From: Eubacteriaceae bacterium
GTDB taxonomy: Bacteria; Bacillota; Clostridia; Lachnospirales; Lachnospiraceae
Assembly (NCBI GenBank): GCA_910574895.1
Contig: CAJTDQ010000003.1
Coordinates: forward strand, 124,001 to 188,000
Reading direction: 5' to 3'
DNA length: 64,000 bases
Shown here: piece after piece, positions 17,084 to 32,400 of the stretch
Numbering within the stretch: the first letter of the stretch is position 1
Layout: every line of letters starts with the position of its first letter
Program-made: the position numbers and the translations under genes
The notes under the pieces: model-generated
Told to the model about the DNA's origin: nothing
The model's input: the letters and a program-made list of their open reading frames with translations, nothing else
Database searches by the model: none

Positions 17084-17402
17084 ACGTTTGCAGTATAATT
17101 TTTACAAAGTATAGTCAATAATCATTATTTTTACGTTGTGCTATAAAAAAACAATAATAATAACGAAAAAAAGGAATATTGTATCGTTTTTTAATAGAGA
17201 TATTTGTGCGAAATTACTAAAAAAATATTAAAAAAACCATTTTATTGTAAAAATACGCCAAGAGAGTTAAAATAATATAGAAAAATGTTTTTTTAATAAA
17301 AAGCATAAATTAGTTTTTAGTATAAATAATGCTTACTAAATAAAAACAGGAAATAATCACGCAAATGGATGCTTAAAGATAAAAGAGAAAGGACAAAAAA
17401 TT
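17084..17402 (+). promoter_or_regulatory. AT-rich promoter region of the giant surface protein gene
   Basis: This stretch of about 320 bp is almost entirely A/T and contains no ORF. A sigma-A promoter candidate is TTGTAA (17245-17250), a 17-nt spacer and TAAAAT (17268-17273), leaving a leader of about 120 nt. A-tracts upstream (17145-17240) could act as an UP element or bend the DNA. The ribosome site is GAAAGGA shortly before the ATG. No operator could be identified. Confidence 0.5.
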
Positions 17403-20400
17403 ATGAGACAGATAATCAGACGAATAACAGGATGGATTTTAGTGTTATCAATGATAACATCAATGTTTGGACAGCCGATTCCAATGGCTTATGCGGCAGA
17501 TGGAAACGAAGTTATGGGAGAAAAACCGGAATTATCGTTTACAATGACATATTATTCAGGAGGAAGCAGCATTAATCAGAACAAACATACGACTGATGGA
17601 GAGCAGGGTGATTTATCGGAGAATCTTAGAAATAAAAATAGTGCTTTACTTGGGCGTGGGGTTGAAAATGGAATTACGGTAGATCTGACAGCCGATTTGA
17701 AAAATGGGCGTGGTACAGCCAGAGGAATGTACTTTGAATTACAGCTTCCGGTATTTCGTGTTGAAGGAAGCAAACTGATAGAGCTGGATCAAAGTGAGAT
17801 AGAGCAATTAAAGGATGAAGATTTTAAAAAAGAAAATTCAAAACTGGTAAGAGTAATGGCACAGTTTTCGCCGGAAGATGCAGATCTTTGGGACGGATAT
17901 GTTAGTGGAACATCATATTGGGGAAGCAGTGTCAAGATATATCGAACTGGTGAACTGACTGGTGGTACTCAGGCAGTTGTTAAAACGAAACTCTATTTTG
18001 ATGGACATATGCCGGAAAATACAGCAGCTTTGGTAAGACTTGGTGGTGGATATGCGGAGTGTGAAGACAATGATAAGATTTACTATGATTGGTTTGAAAC
18101 AGCAGCCACCACAACAGATACAAAAGCAATATTTACAATGATTTGTTGTAACCTGGAGTGGGAACCAACAATAGAAGGAGTAAAGCCTAAGAATGTTATT
18201 TGGGATAGATATAATTATGTTACATACAAAGTAACTGTAAAAAATACATCGAAAGATCAGGATTCAAATTATAGCGCAACCAGTATTCAGATGGTAGTGC
18301 CTACGAATATGGGAACGGTAGATGGCTGGAGCAGTGGTCTCCATCCAGAAGAGGCTGCAAAGTTCCTGTATAATGATGGAAATCCAATCAAGAATGATGA
18401 TTTTGAAAGCAGTATACAGAGAGAAAACTATATGGTAGGTGTTCCTGGCAAGGGCGGTATTATGATTTATGACGTTACAGCCTTGGAAGCTACTGCCGAA
18501 GGACAGGAAGCAATGTCCAAATGGGATATGACCCATTTTACAAATATCAAAGATGAGAATGGAAAGAAATTAGAGGAGATTCCATATTATTTTAAGCCGG
18601 ATGGCGGAATCTATTTTCGTAAATATGAAAAAATATATAATGAAGTAGGAGCTAAGATACATGATGATGGCTCTGAATATGACCATACAACATTTTATGT
18701 AGCCCTTCCAATGGCAACGGACATTCCATCCAGTAAGCTGGATAGTCTGAATATTAAAGTCTATAATACCATTGCATTTGCAAATGATTATACTTGGACA
18801 AAAACTACGAATCATAATACATGGGGATTTATTAAGCCGGAAGATAGTTTTACCCATAAAAAGTTTGTTGTGGATAAAACAATAGTAAATGGAGAAGAAG
18901 TAGAAGAGGAGAAGGATAAACTATTTGTAGCAATTAATGATGAAGCGGATTATTATCTGGGACATTTCAAAAACACAGGAAATATTCCTATTTTTAACGG
19001 AATGGCGAATGATACCCATGATAAAGATTTTGGATTGACAAAAATCTCAGCTTTATTTAACCTTGCCGAAGGAGAGAAAGAGCCGGAATTAACAGACTGG
19101 TTCAAGAAAGACGATACAGTAGAATTTGAATTTCTGACATATGATGATCTGGCAGGAAGTGGCGGACCTGTTTCTGAATTCGTTTCTCTAGGTCAGTTGG
19201 AGCCGGATGAAACATTATCGAATGATAAGCAGAAAGCGTGGTCTTTGCAAATAGGAAATCTGATAAAGGATTACGAGCAAAGTGTCATTGCAACGGGTAA
19301 GAAATGTGTATATAATAACCGGTTCAGAGTAAGATTTAAGAAACGTATTGATCCGGGTGAAGAATTTGATGGAAGAATTACAGTGCATGGTGTTGCCGGC
19401 AAAGGAAAAGTATATAATAACAAATTGGATACTACATACGAAAAATGGATATGGAATCCAACATCTATGGCAGAGGACGACACAGGATATGTAAAGACAC
19501 CGAAAAAACTTGCAACAGATGAGGCTGATATTCAGGCGATTGTAGCAAAACCTCAGATAAATGCACAGGTAATTGAGAAAACAGAAAATGGATACCAGTA
19601 TGATGATCCTAAAACAGTTCCTGTAAATGTTCCGGGTTATGGTTTTTATTATCAGTTAGGTAACGACAGTGTTTCAAGGATAGTTCCGGGCATGTTTTCT
19701 ACAGGAACAGTTGCAACAGTGAATGACACGACAAAAGCTGTGAAAGGTTTTATTACAGATAAAGTTATTTTATCAAAGCGACTGGTAGATGAAATTGCAG
19801 AAATCGAAAATATTACATTACATACAAGTGCAGATACAGATAAAGATATTGTGCTTGCTGTTTCTGATTTTTCAAAAGATGATGATGGAAATTATTATAT
19901 AGATAGAAGTAAGTGGGAAAATAAGGGCGAGATTCTGTCTGTTTCAGTTAATGTAAAGAAGTTTGAGAAAGAAATAAATCTGACAGAAGATAATAAGGAT
20001 GTTTATGTTGTTCTGGAAGGAACGGCTAATACGGTTACGCCGAATGGTAATGCTGCGAATGCAATAAAACCTGTTGGCACATTTGAAACAAAATATAAAG
20101 ATGAGGATTTGAATGTAAAAGCAACAGATCCTGCAACAATGATTGTTGCAAATATTAATCCTGTTATCCGCGGTATCAGTTATGGAAGAAAGTGGCTTAA
20201 AGACAGCGATTATATTGAGTCTAAGGAAAACAGAGCCAGTGGAGCGGCAGACCAGAGTACAATACATCAGATTGAAGTTCCAAAAGGTATTGACAATTCA
20301 GGATATAAGTTTTTTATCGGTAATGCTACACCTTCTCCGGCAGGCAAATCAGAGATATCTGTTGATTTGTCCGGCAGTGTGGGAAATAAAACAACAAAAG

Positions 20401-23400
20401 ATGTTAATGTCAGAGGATTTTTAACAAAGACAGTTACGATTTCCGGTTTTAAAAATGTTGCTGACATAAAGCAGATAAGACTTTATAACTGGGATAAAGA
20501 TTCAAGTAAAGATAATGCTGATGTTACAATTCCGTTTAAGGAATTAGAAGTAAAAGACGGCGCTGTTACGATAAAACTTGAAGATTATAGTCAAATAGAA
20601 TATTTAAAATATATGGTTATTGACATGGATGAGTTTTATGGTGGTGGTGTTAAGGACACTCCGGAAATGGAAATTCAGTTAAATGGAGATACAAACTGGG
20701 TTGATTATCTGGATGCAAAATTGACATTTACACCGGAAGACGAGTCAATCCGTGGACAGGGAAATACGAAAGGAACCGTAAGTCTAACAGATCGTTTGTA
20801 TGTACAGAGACCGTATGCGGATATTCATGCAGATCTTCACTATTATGAATTTGATGGTACCACAAAAACTTCTAACGATAATAGAGATGGTAACGACAAG
20901 TATTTAGGTCTTCCTTATGACAGAGATTTTACTTATACGATTGATGTGGGAAATCCATATATATCAAAACTGGATGATTTTGATATAACAATTGACGTGC
21001 CTGTAAATGATAATAAGCAGGGAGAAGAGGCAAATACGGGATTCCATACAACAGGTTTTAGAATCAGTAAGGAATTGATAGAACAGTACGAGAAATTAGA
21101 AACAATTACTTTCTTTGATGCGGATAGTAATGCAGGAAAGACATTTGTTATTGATTATGAGGAAGGAAGGCTCATATCAAAAGATGACGACACAATTATA
21201 GAGGGAATTGTTTTAAATGGTGATATCTATATTGATGAGCAAAAGATATTTACAGAGTTTGGAATGAATATTCCAAATCTGAAAAAGATTATTATTACAG
21301 GAAAAGGATTTCAGGCAAATCCGGATGCTCCTGCAGATAAGAAACATAGAATCACACTTTACGGATTCTCAGATTCTGCAATTCATTCATGGAATAAGAT
21401 GGACGTGAATGGAACAAATTATCTCTGTGGTTTCCGTGGAGAAAAGTCGGAATATGTATTAAACAGTCATGATACGGCACAGGCTTATATCAGCAAAATG
21501 TATTTTGATACAACAATTGTTGCAGGATATAAGGATAACAAGGATAATGGAAAGCGTTTTGATGAGGTCAGTGACTCCTATGAGCATGTTAGAGCAGAGG
21601 ATTGGCATAGTGGTTATGGTTGGAGTAATCATTGGCCGGATGATGACGAATTAGATATCGGTTATAAGGCAATTGGCTCTTATATGATTGATTTTAGACA
21701 GTATTTAAATGCAGGAACAAATCATCCAAGTGATGCACATCATCATTCATTAAATGATATGGAAGTATATGGTTATCCGACATACAGATGTTATCCATAT
21801 GATTATATCTATACGCAGTCTATGAATACAGCGGCAGATGTACAGATGACCGTTGATTTGCCATCAGATTCTTTTGATGCTTATTATATGAAAGTACATC
21901 CAAAGGCATATAAATATTTGGAGTCGGTAAAGATACATCGAAGCGGTGATGATAATGATACATGGACTACGGTTACAGACTGGAAAGATTCTGTAGAAAA
22001 GATTACGGGAAGTACAGAAAAAGACAGTTATTACAGGGTAGACCTTCGTAAATTAGACGATGATTATGGAATTTATAAAAGCCCATTAATTGATTATGAA
22101 GTAGATAAACCTGTAGATAAAATTACTATTACATTAAATATTAACAGAGATGCTTCAGAAGAGAAAGATGGACAGATAGTTGCTAAAAATGCAGATTATG
22201 GAACATGGTATGAACAGACAAAATATATGTTTGAAGTTACGGGACGTTTCTACAAAGCAGGTATGGCAGATGCAACAGCTTCAACCAAAATGGACATTGG
22301 AAATCTGATAGAGCGTCCATATGCCAAAGCAAAAAGAAGAACAGATCAGGGCAGAGCAAATGGATGGAATGACATAGGTTCTGCATACCGCTCATCATGG
22401 TCATATCAGGATTATTATGATCCGTGCGGTTCATCATGGCATGATTATAGTAATTATAAGTCTTCACATCTGTTTTCAACAGCAAAGGTTTATGTATATC
22501 CGGCGGTTAACAATGTACAAAAAGGTGTACACACAAAGGCTGCTCAGGAGACAGACGAGCGTGCAAAATTTTCAAAATATAATGAGTATGTTGTAAGTTT
22601 TTGGCAGGCAGAAGAAGGCAGTACACATGACTGTTATAATGCACATACCGGAATGGGACATGCAGGCGGTCATTCGCTTAATAATGATCCATACAACTGG
22701 TCAGGAAAACGTTCTTTTACAGACCAGCTGACATTGACAGATACACTGCCTTATGTGAGACCGGATAAGGAGACAGGTCATTTTGGTTTCCTTACGAAGA
22801 AGATATTTATATCTGAGGATTTAAAACAGTACATTGATAAGATTGTCGTATATAAGAAAAAAGCAGTATTAAATGAAGATGGTACATGCAATGAACAAAA
22901 TTTAGCAGATACAATTGAAATCGCAGGTGCTGATCTTATCAAAGAAGATGTGAATGCAGAAAGACCGGAACAGATTCAGGGAAGTGACCAGCATGTGGTT
23001 CATTCAAATGCAGATAAAACGTTCTATGAGATTCCGATTATCTATCCGGATTCAGAAATAGAAGAAACAAAAGGTGCAATTGTACTAGGCGAAAATGAAT
23101 ATGTAACAAAATACGAAATACATATGAAAAATATGCCGGGTGATGTGGACTATGCGGCTGAACTAAAAGGTCGGGAAGGATTATTTGATTCATATGATCA
23201 TGGTTCTAGTACAGACCCTGATATATATGTAGGCGGTGATGTATATAGAGTAACGGCAGATAATATTATCAATTCCGGAGAGAAATGTGACTGGAATAAT
23301 ATGCAGAGTGCTTCTTATATGCAGAAGAGTGATGCTCCGTATTATACATATAATGACAAAGCGTTAATTACCTCTTACAGAATTCCTTTCCAGGGAGGAT

Positions 23401-26400
23401 ATACGATTACAAGAAATCATTCGGGTGATACGATTTATGATTATGAGAAGGATAATAAGACGCCGACGACAGCTAAATTTGACGTAAGAGTTTGGAACCG
23501 TAAAGATTTGGATGACGAAGAAAATCGTTCAGCAGAGATTGATAGTGCAGCAGTTACAAATACAATGAATGAAAACTACCGTCTGAAAAATATTTATATT
23601 CCAACAGAGTTTATAGAGGGAACATGGTTTAATGTTGAATATTTGCAGTTAGATGACACAAAAATTGAGATTGAGGCATTAAGAGAGAGTAAATATTTTA
23701 AAAAGAATGCGGATGGCACACAGTACATATTTGATGTGAATGGATATATCAGGGACAATCTTGATAAGATGAATACTTTTGCACCAAATAATACAAAAAT
23801 CGGGTCTTCAGAATATTATCATGAACAAATTTCAAAATTTGTAGTCAAATTTAAAGGAATCGGAAAAGAAATTCTCGATGGCGGAGAATTCCTGAATCCA
23901 TCCAGAGAATCATTGAGTGATATTACAATAGAGAAGGCAAGTCCTACATTCTCTTATGATGGTGTATATGTAGACAGGCATAAAGAAGATATAGAGAATG
24001 ACAGCTGGACATTCGATTCAAAGCCTACAATTATAAACAATGCAAATCATTATACTTCAACAACACATAATGAAAATCATGTAGGTGTTAAGTTTACGAC
24101 AAATGAGAGTGATGCATGGCCATATGGTTATCGAACAGATACAGGAACAGGTAATGATGCATCGGGAACAAAGAAGACAGATTATTATATTGTAAATAAT
24201 CTGGTAAGTACCATGGTAGTTGACATGAAGCGTCAGTCAACGCTGAAATCAGGAGACAGTACTTTTGCTTATGATATTGATGGAAATAAGGAACTCGCAG
24301 TCGATAAAAAGCATCTGTTACCGGATGATTATGTTGAATATCAGATTACTGTGGGAGCAGATGCGGATAGTCTGATTCCTTTATACCATCCGGATGTCCG
24401 TTTTAAAGCACCGAAGGGACAGCGTATCGTAGGATGGTATGTATTAGATAATGACTCTGAGATTCCAAAGGAAGATATTACAGCAAAAGCTATTTTGGGA
24501 GATGGCAATACAGTTACGTTTGAACAGAAAAAACGTTATTGTAAAGATAGTCAGAATGCAGTTACCAATTATAAATGGTTAGACATATCTTGTGGCGATT
24601 TGTCAAAGAGTGATGCATATAACCAATTAAATAATGGCGAAAAAGTTAAAATTGTTGTGGTAACTCAGTTGACACATGAAATTAATCCTTTTGAAGGCAA
24701 GGTTATCAATGACGATGAAAAAGAAAGAATATATGTGTATGGGCATCCAAAGCACACATATTCACAGTACAGAATATTACATAAAAACGGTCAGACAGAT
24801 AATCGTGCATCAGGAGACTTCTATATCGATAATGCGGAGGAGGCTACATATTATCGTGGAAATGGCAATGGTTATTATGGTTCTTTCTATGACAAAGAGA
24901 GCACCTATTATGCAGATATCAGAACGAAATTAAGATTTTTTGATAATCGTCTGGATCTCACATTGAAGTATGTAGATGATTATGATTTGCCGGGTAAAGA
25001 TGAAGATACAAATCCTCATATCGATGAACGTCCAATGATTATCGAACTCAGAGGAGCAGATAAATCAGATGTGTATAATGATACACTGCATACATTAAGT
25101 TCTGCGACGTATACAGTTTCGTTCTTATCTGACAACAGAAAAGATGGAAGGTTATTCAAAGGCTTTGATTTAGTAGAAAAACCAGTATTTAAATATCCGG
25201 AAAAACTGAATCCTGACGGAAACCGAAACGCTGCTGTCAAGTATTGTTTCTTTGATGACATTGGAACAGACAAGGGAATTTATACAGACGGTGAATATGC
25301 AGAAGTATGGTTGTCAGAAGATAAGGTTATTGAAGGAGATAAACTGACACAGCAGCAGAAGAACGACGGCTGCCGTTTACTAAAGGATGCTGTAAAAATT
25401 CAGTGGACATATGATGACATACCAGCAGAACCAATTGTATTTGCAACAAGTGAGAAACCATTTGAGTTCAGAGGTATTGGAAGATACCGTGATATCAGAA
25501 ATGATGCAGAAAAGCAGACAAAGACAGCAGATGATAACTTTACGATTGGAATAACAGCTGTTTCTGAACTGGTACATTCACATAGCGAAAACATCAATAA
25601 TACGATAGAAGATGGTACATCAGAAGATATTATATATGAAGGAACTGCCAAAGTCGTAGGAAATGGCAGCATAACAAATGTTATAACAAGAGAAAGACCA
25701 ATTGTTACCCTGCACACTCAGATATTTAACAGTGTGGACGTGGCAGGAGAAGAATACGATGAAAATGCAGCGCAGGTAAAGGGTTATCGTCCGGGAGATA
25801 CAGTATGGTATAAATCAACTGTTATTAACCATGAAAAAGGACAGACACAACCACAGGGAGCGTTATTGGAGCCTGTTATTTTCGATAAGATTCCTGAATA
25901 TATCACTACTTCCGGTCTGGATACAAATAATATTAAAGTAAAATGGTATGATGCGGATGGAAAATTGAAAGAAGATATTCCAAATTATACGATTACCCGT
26001 GAAAGGTTCGAAGATGTTGCTGATTACGGTGGAGACTTTGTTACAGAAAAGAGTAATACAGATGGATGTTATCAGGGAAGAGGTCATGCATTTGCAGATT
26101 TGACGTTTGGTGAATCCGGCAATAGTACTTCTACACCGATTAACTACAATGTATATGCAATACAGTTTGAAAAAGGTTCACGTCTGGAAATCGGTGAGCG
26201 TTTAGAAGTTTACTACGAAGCAGAAATCAGAGAAGAGAATCTTCCTCTAGCATATACGAAACGTACAGGCACAGATTCTGTCACAAAGACATTTGTAGAT
26301 TATTATCCGAAGATGGGTGAATACTATCAGTGGACACATGGTTATTATACAGGTTACTCTTGGGATGGAAATAATTATTCTTATCCATATGCTAATGCGG

Positions 26401-29400
26401 TGAATGGTTTAAGTATACAGTTTAAAAACCAGAATGACATGATGGATATGAATTATCTTTATCATGATGTCGGTGTCAGCGGAACAAGAAATAAAAATAT
26501 TGACAGATACGAATATCTGAAAGATTCAGATGCGTTTATGCCGGGCAGTGGAGCAGATGGAAACAGTTATGGAAGAACTGAAATATATGGCTCTAACGGA
26601 TATCTGAAGGATGAAGATATCAGAACGGCAAATAATCAGCAGAGAACATATTATGTACCAACACGTACAGACGGAAAACATGACGAACTGCCGTTAAGTG
26701 AATCTTATAGAAGTCAGTCCATATCCGGTAATGCAAGAGATTGGTACAGTCGTTTGATGTCACTTCGTGTGAGAAGTGCAAACTGGCAGGGAGAACATAG
26801 TGATGCAGTACTTTGGGCAGAGTCCCGTCTGCATCTGCAGACAGCATGGCTGGCTGCAAGTTCAGAGATGATTGGAGATGAAAATTATCTCAAATCAAAA
26901 GAATATCTTCCAACCAATTATAGAGATGGAAAATGGGATAATCATTACAATTCTGATTATTGGTATAGCGGATGTACAAATTTAAGAGATTATACAAGAG
27001 AAATCAATGACGATACGATTACGACATTAGAATATGACCAGTACTTCACATCACGTATCGGAGCATATAATTATGGAGACTGGGATATTACCGGAGGCAT
27101 AGAATTTACATATATTATGCCACAGGGAATAGAGCCAAAATTGAACAAAGACGGTACACCGGATTTCAGCGATATTACAGCAGAGATTATGCGGGAAGGA
27201 ACATCTGCAAATCCGGTATATGAAAAGATTGATGCCAGTGATGTTACAGTAGAAGTAGTTCAGAAACCTGGCAGTGCAGACGGATATCTGACACCAAATA
27301 TTATGAGAGATCCACTTCTTAGTACTTCTGTTATGAATAAGACAGGGGATAGTTATGAAGGCAAGAATGCATATTATACAGCGGAAGAACATACTTCATG
27401 GGTACTTAAGATTACTGTTAAGAAAACACTTGGCAAGTGGTTTAACAGAGGAGATAAGAGTGGTTATGCAATGAGAGTTGACATACCATCTCATGTATAT
27501 GCTACACCGAAAGATGAATATTGGTATGACGAAGTAATGGTAAAACCAGTGGATACAGAAGAAAACCTTTATTATCAGGTTTATGATACGACAACACTCT
27601 GGGGAAACAATTATCTTGTAGGAATGCCGACACCGATAAGTACACAGAAAAACGGAATGGACTTTATGTGGAATGTCTATTATGTTCATACCCATTCCGG
27701 TTCGGAACAGTGTATTGACGGTTCAAAATACTTCTGGAACGGTTCGCCGAACACACCATATATTAATGGTATGAATATTACAAACCGTGAAGTATCAACG
27801 CAGGGTGTGACAGAAGACAGTGTACCGACGGATAACAGACAGGCATTTTCGAATGGAGTGCGCAATACATATGCCAATACAGGTACCCGTGCACATATGA
27901 GAAAACCGATGATTAGAACATGGACTACTATCGGAGAGGATAATGTTGCAGGAAACAAAGCCGCGGATTATTATGTGGACCCGCAGGGAGACAGCTCGGC
28001 AGTAAACATTCATGTGGAGAATAAATACTGGCTGAACACATTGGCACCTGATCATATGTGGTATGATTATTATTCGACTCACTATCGTGAAACATTTAAG
28101 GTAAGACATACATATGCTACTGATGGTGGTAATATGGGTACGTTATTCTATCCGGTTATCACAGAGATTCTTCCGGCAGGAATTGTGCCAAAGGATGTCA
28201 ATGGTGATTTATTTACACATAATAATGAAGAAAATGCGAAGAAAAAACTGGACTGGACACTGAAAGGTGCAGATTATAATGGAGGCAGTCTGGAGGAATT
28301 AAAAGAGTATCAGGATGAAAAAGAGCTTTATCAGTGTACTGTTGAGTATATAGAACTGGCAGGAGAAGATGGTAAAGTAGAGGGAAGATACAGGATAAAC
28401 TTTAAGCAGAAGGCTGAGCCGGATGTAAGAAGTGATAAGAAAATCAAGATTGACTCCGAATCAGCGAGAGTATTTTCATTTAAGTTCTTTACAGAGGACG
28501 GTTCGGATATTGCGACAAAGGATGGAAAAGAGGATAGGAGACTCGGTGATCAGTATCAGTCAAACCATACTTTTGTATCCAGTGAATTGGATTACTTTAA
28601 ATTCTTAATAGATTCTGATGCAGTGAATGCTGCCAGAGAGAATCCGTATTTTGTTGGAGGACCGTTTGTCAGCACATATGTGCATGGCGGATGGGCAGGA
28701 ACAATTCCTGATACAAGAAGAGACAGTGCAGAAACAAGTATCAAGGCAATGTTACCAAAAGTGCCGACAGCGAATAATATGGGAACAGATTCTGCAATTA
28801 ATGCTACGGATGAAGGCGGTGTTAAGCGGTATATTGAAGACGGAAAGAAGATTAAAATTGATGGCAGAGAGCTTGATATGGAAGATTATCCAAACTTGCG
28901 GGAGAGTCTGCATCTGAAAGCAGAAGACAGTGATTTGGATGGAGGATATGATACATCGAATATGGGGGTTCATACTTCAAGCAGAATCCGTTTGAAATAT
29001 CCTGTAATAGAAAATAAAACTTTTGTATCTAAGAACGTGGCAGAGGCAGTAGATAATCTTGGTGGACGTTCTCCGCAATGGCAGAATGGAATCTATGATT
29101 ATTATCCATCTCAGAATATTCCGGTAGAATATCTGAATGATTTGTACTTTAACGTGAAGGTTGTAAATGGTGCAGACAGTGTAGGAACGGAAGATTATTA
29201 TCATCATGGAAATATGTCTCATGGTAAGATGAAAGTTACAATTGTATTACCGTCTATTGTAAGAACTGTATCATTGAAGGGCAGTGATGTATATCTGCTA
29301 TTTAAAAAGGCAGATGGAGAAACTGTTCGAATGAATATAGATGAAGCAGAAGACTTGGGATTTGAATTCAAGGTATTAAATCACTTTATCAACGATGAGC

Positions 29401-32400
29401 AAAAAGAAACGATTATCTTTGAAGTTCGTACGCCGGGAGATTATGCCGATGATATTACAGCGGCAAATTATGATGATTATATTCGGGGTAAACATATGCC
29501 TGGATATTTCGGATATAAGGATACACTTGTAGTCGGAGTTAAGACAACGGTAAGAAACAATATACTTGATACAGAAAAAATTGATTTTACAGATGATTAC
29601 TGGAAAGATCCGGTATGGGATGAAGAGTTCAAAGCAGATGGTTATGTTACTATGGATGATGTGAATGGTGACTATTTAAAGACAATGAATGCTGATGGAG
29701 ATTTTGATTTATTAACAGAATTAGATGGCGCCGGAATCACTTATGAAAAAATGGTGAGTGACGACAAAGAAACGAACACTGACTGGGATGGTGATAAGGA
29801 TTATACAGATGAGTATACTAAGGATGAATCAGCAATTGTAACTCTTATGAAACCACATTCCACAGTGCGTTTGGATACTTCCGTGCAGCGTTCGGAGATA
29901 GATAATCCGGATTTGGTAGAAGGTGTACAGAGAGTTGTAGACGATCCGATTATTAAGAGTGCAGTAAAATTATCCGTATATATGGATCAGGCAGTGAATG
30001 AGGGTGGAGCTGTTGGAGAGTTCATTGTAGACTGGAGAATTCCGTTCAGATCTACTCTGTTAGGAACAACAGAAGAGGCTCCGGTAACAGAAGACACTAT
30101 TACGAAGCGTATTTATGCATTGGGAACCGGTGTATGGGAGATTCCGGATACTGCAGGAGATGAAGCTTATAGAGAGAGATTAAAAAATGATCTTGATGTG
30201 CAGGTGTATGCATTGTGCAGTAAAGATGCAGAAAATGCTGCAGATAGTGCTTCATATAAGAATATTAATAACATGTGGGAAGGAGAGTGGATAAATCTTA
30301 CAGAACTTTACAATAAACATGTGAATAGAATAGAGCGTCCGGGTGTAGATATTGATAAAAATACAGTTATTGATATCAGTGATTTATCATTGAAACTTTA
30401 TGGCGAGCGTTCAGAGTTGGGACAGAAGATATATCAGGTTCGTTATGTGGTTTCATCTAAGACAGGTAATTATGCAGTGCCTAAGGGATTCCGTCTGGCA
30501 ATTGATGCAGACCCTGAGAAAGATGGAAATCAGGAAATGAATGAAATTGATCCGGAACATGAAAATGTAGAACCGCTTCCTGAATCTGTCACATCAGAGC
30601 CTGATGAGAACGGAGAATACTCAGAGGATGCTAAGATTGGAAATGCAGCATTTATTATGTTGACAGGCAGTCATTTGAGTGCAACGAGAAGACATGTAAA
30701 CCATTTTGCTACAGGATGGGCAAGATATGATGATACACAATACTGTGTAGATTCCATGCGCTCCCGAGCAGGTTATTATATTGCACGTGAATTACCTGTA
30801 ATTGAGATTGATATGAATAATCAATACTTCAAGATTGGAAAGAATCAGGAGGGTAAGAGCGAATATAAGTGGAGTGATGATATTGTAATCAATGATGCAT
30901 CACATATGCTCAAGTATAAGTTACAGTTAAAGAATCTATCAAATAAGGAGATTGAGAAGACAAATGTAGGAGAAGTTGAAGAAGATACAGCAACAAATCC
31001 ACAGTTGGTAGCAGTACTTCCTATTATTCAGAATATTGATATGTCTTTGGAAAGCAAAGATCCTTTGATATACAAAAAATATCACGAAGTAGAATATGGT
31101 GAAGAGGAATGGGAGAGTACTTTATCTCCTGATTGCACAGCAAATGTGTCATTTAAGGATAGTCAGGCAGCGTGGACATGGCATGTAGAGGATGGTAAGG
31201 GAAATGTTGTTCCAAAAGATAAGCATGATATTACATCTGTTACAATGGCGATGTATGATAAGATTGCAGGTATTAAATATCTGAGACAGAGGCGCATTAT
31301 GCGTTGGACATCTAAGGGACATCTGGCACCGGGACAAAGAATAGTAATAGAATTTATGGTTCCGGTATCTACAGAGGATACGTTTACAACGACAACAGAA
31401 CTTTTAAGCTGTAAGGCTTATGGATTCAAACCGGGAGCTTTTGTACCACATATTCCAACGTCAGAGGAAGCTGTTAACTATGCTTACGAGATAGATGTCC
31501 GTGATGTGAATGATAATGGTGAAAGTAATGTTGAAAATACAATTACAGTATCAGTAAACAATATTGGATTTAGTGGAACGAATGCATTTAACCGTACGAA
31601 GAGATCTTTCTCAGAATATGGCACTGGTCAGAATGAACAGGGAAATGGAAGAGACAGACCTTCTCTCGTACCGGAAGGAACCAACTATGACTTTATATCT
31701 TCGATTATTAATCCGGATACACAGGGAACAAGTAAGGGATTCCAGCAGCCGGTTATCTATGATGTACTTCCGTTTGTTGGTGACACACAGTTGGTTGCAC
31801 AGACAAGTGGTTATGCTGCATCAAGAGGTACAGACTGGAGAGGATGGCTGAATCTTGCATCAATCGAAGTAAAGACACAGACCGGAAGCGAAGCAAGAAC
31901 ACTGAAAGATGGAAATGATGTTCATGTCTGGGTTGGACCATTTAATTACAGTGGTTCTAAGATTGTGAAGATTCCAATTGAGAAACTGCCGGATGTCAGT
32001 CAGACCAGTTCCATTGCTTTCTATAATCAGATAAGAGGTGAATCGGGAGCCGCTATTAATGAAAAATGCAAGTATTTCGTCAGATTGTCAGATTTATTAA
32101 GATTAAAGACAACAAATAAGGAGGAGTACAGCGAGTTAGAAAAGCATGCACAGGCGATTTATGTAGAGCCATTAAATAATTATTTTCTGGCATCAAATAC
32201 AAAATTATCTGTTTCATATAGGTTAAAGGCACCATTGAATATGCCGCTCAGCAAGAAATACACACCGGAAGATTCCGAAAATATTCTGAATGCAACAGCG
32301 GATGTAGATGGCTGGAATAGTTTCTCGGCACAGTCAGGAAGTGATAAGGCAGTTGAATCACCATATGCAGGTGTTTATACAGCAGCTCCGGCCGACAGAG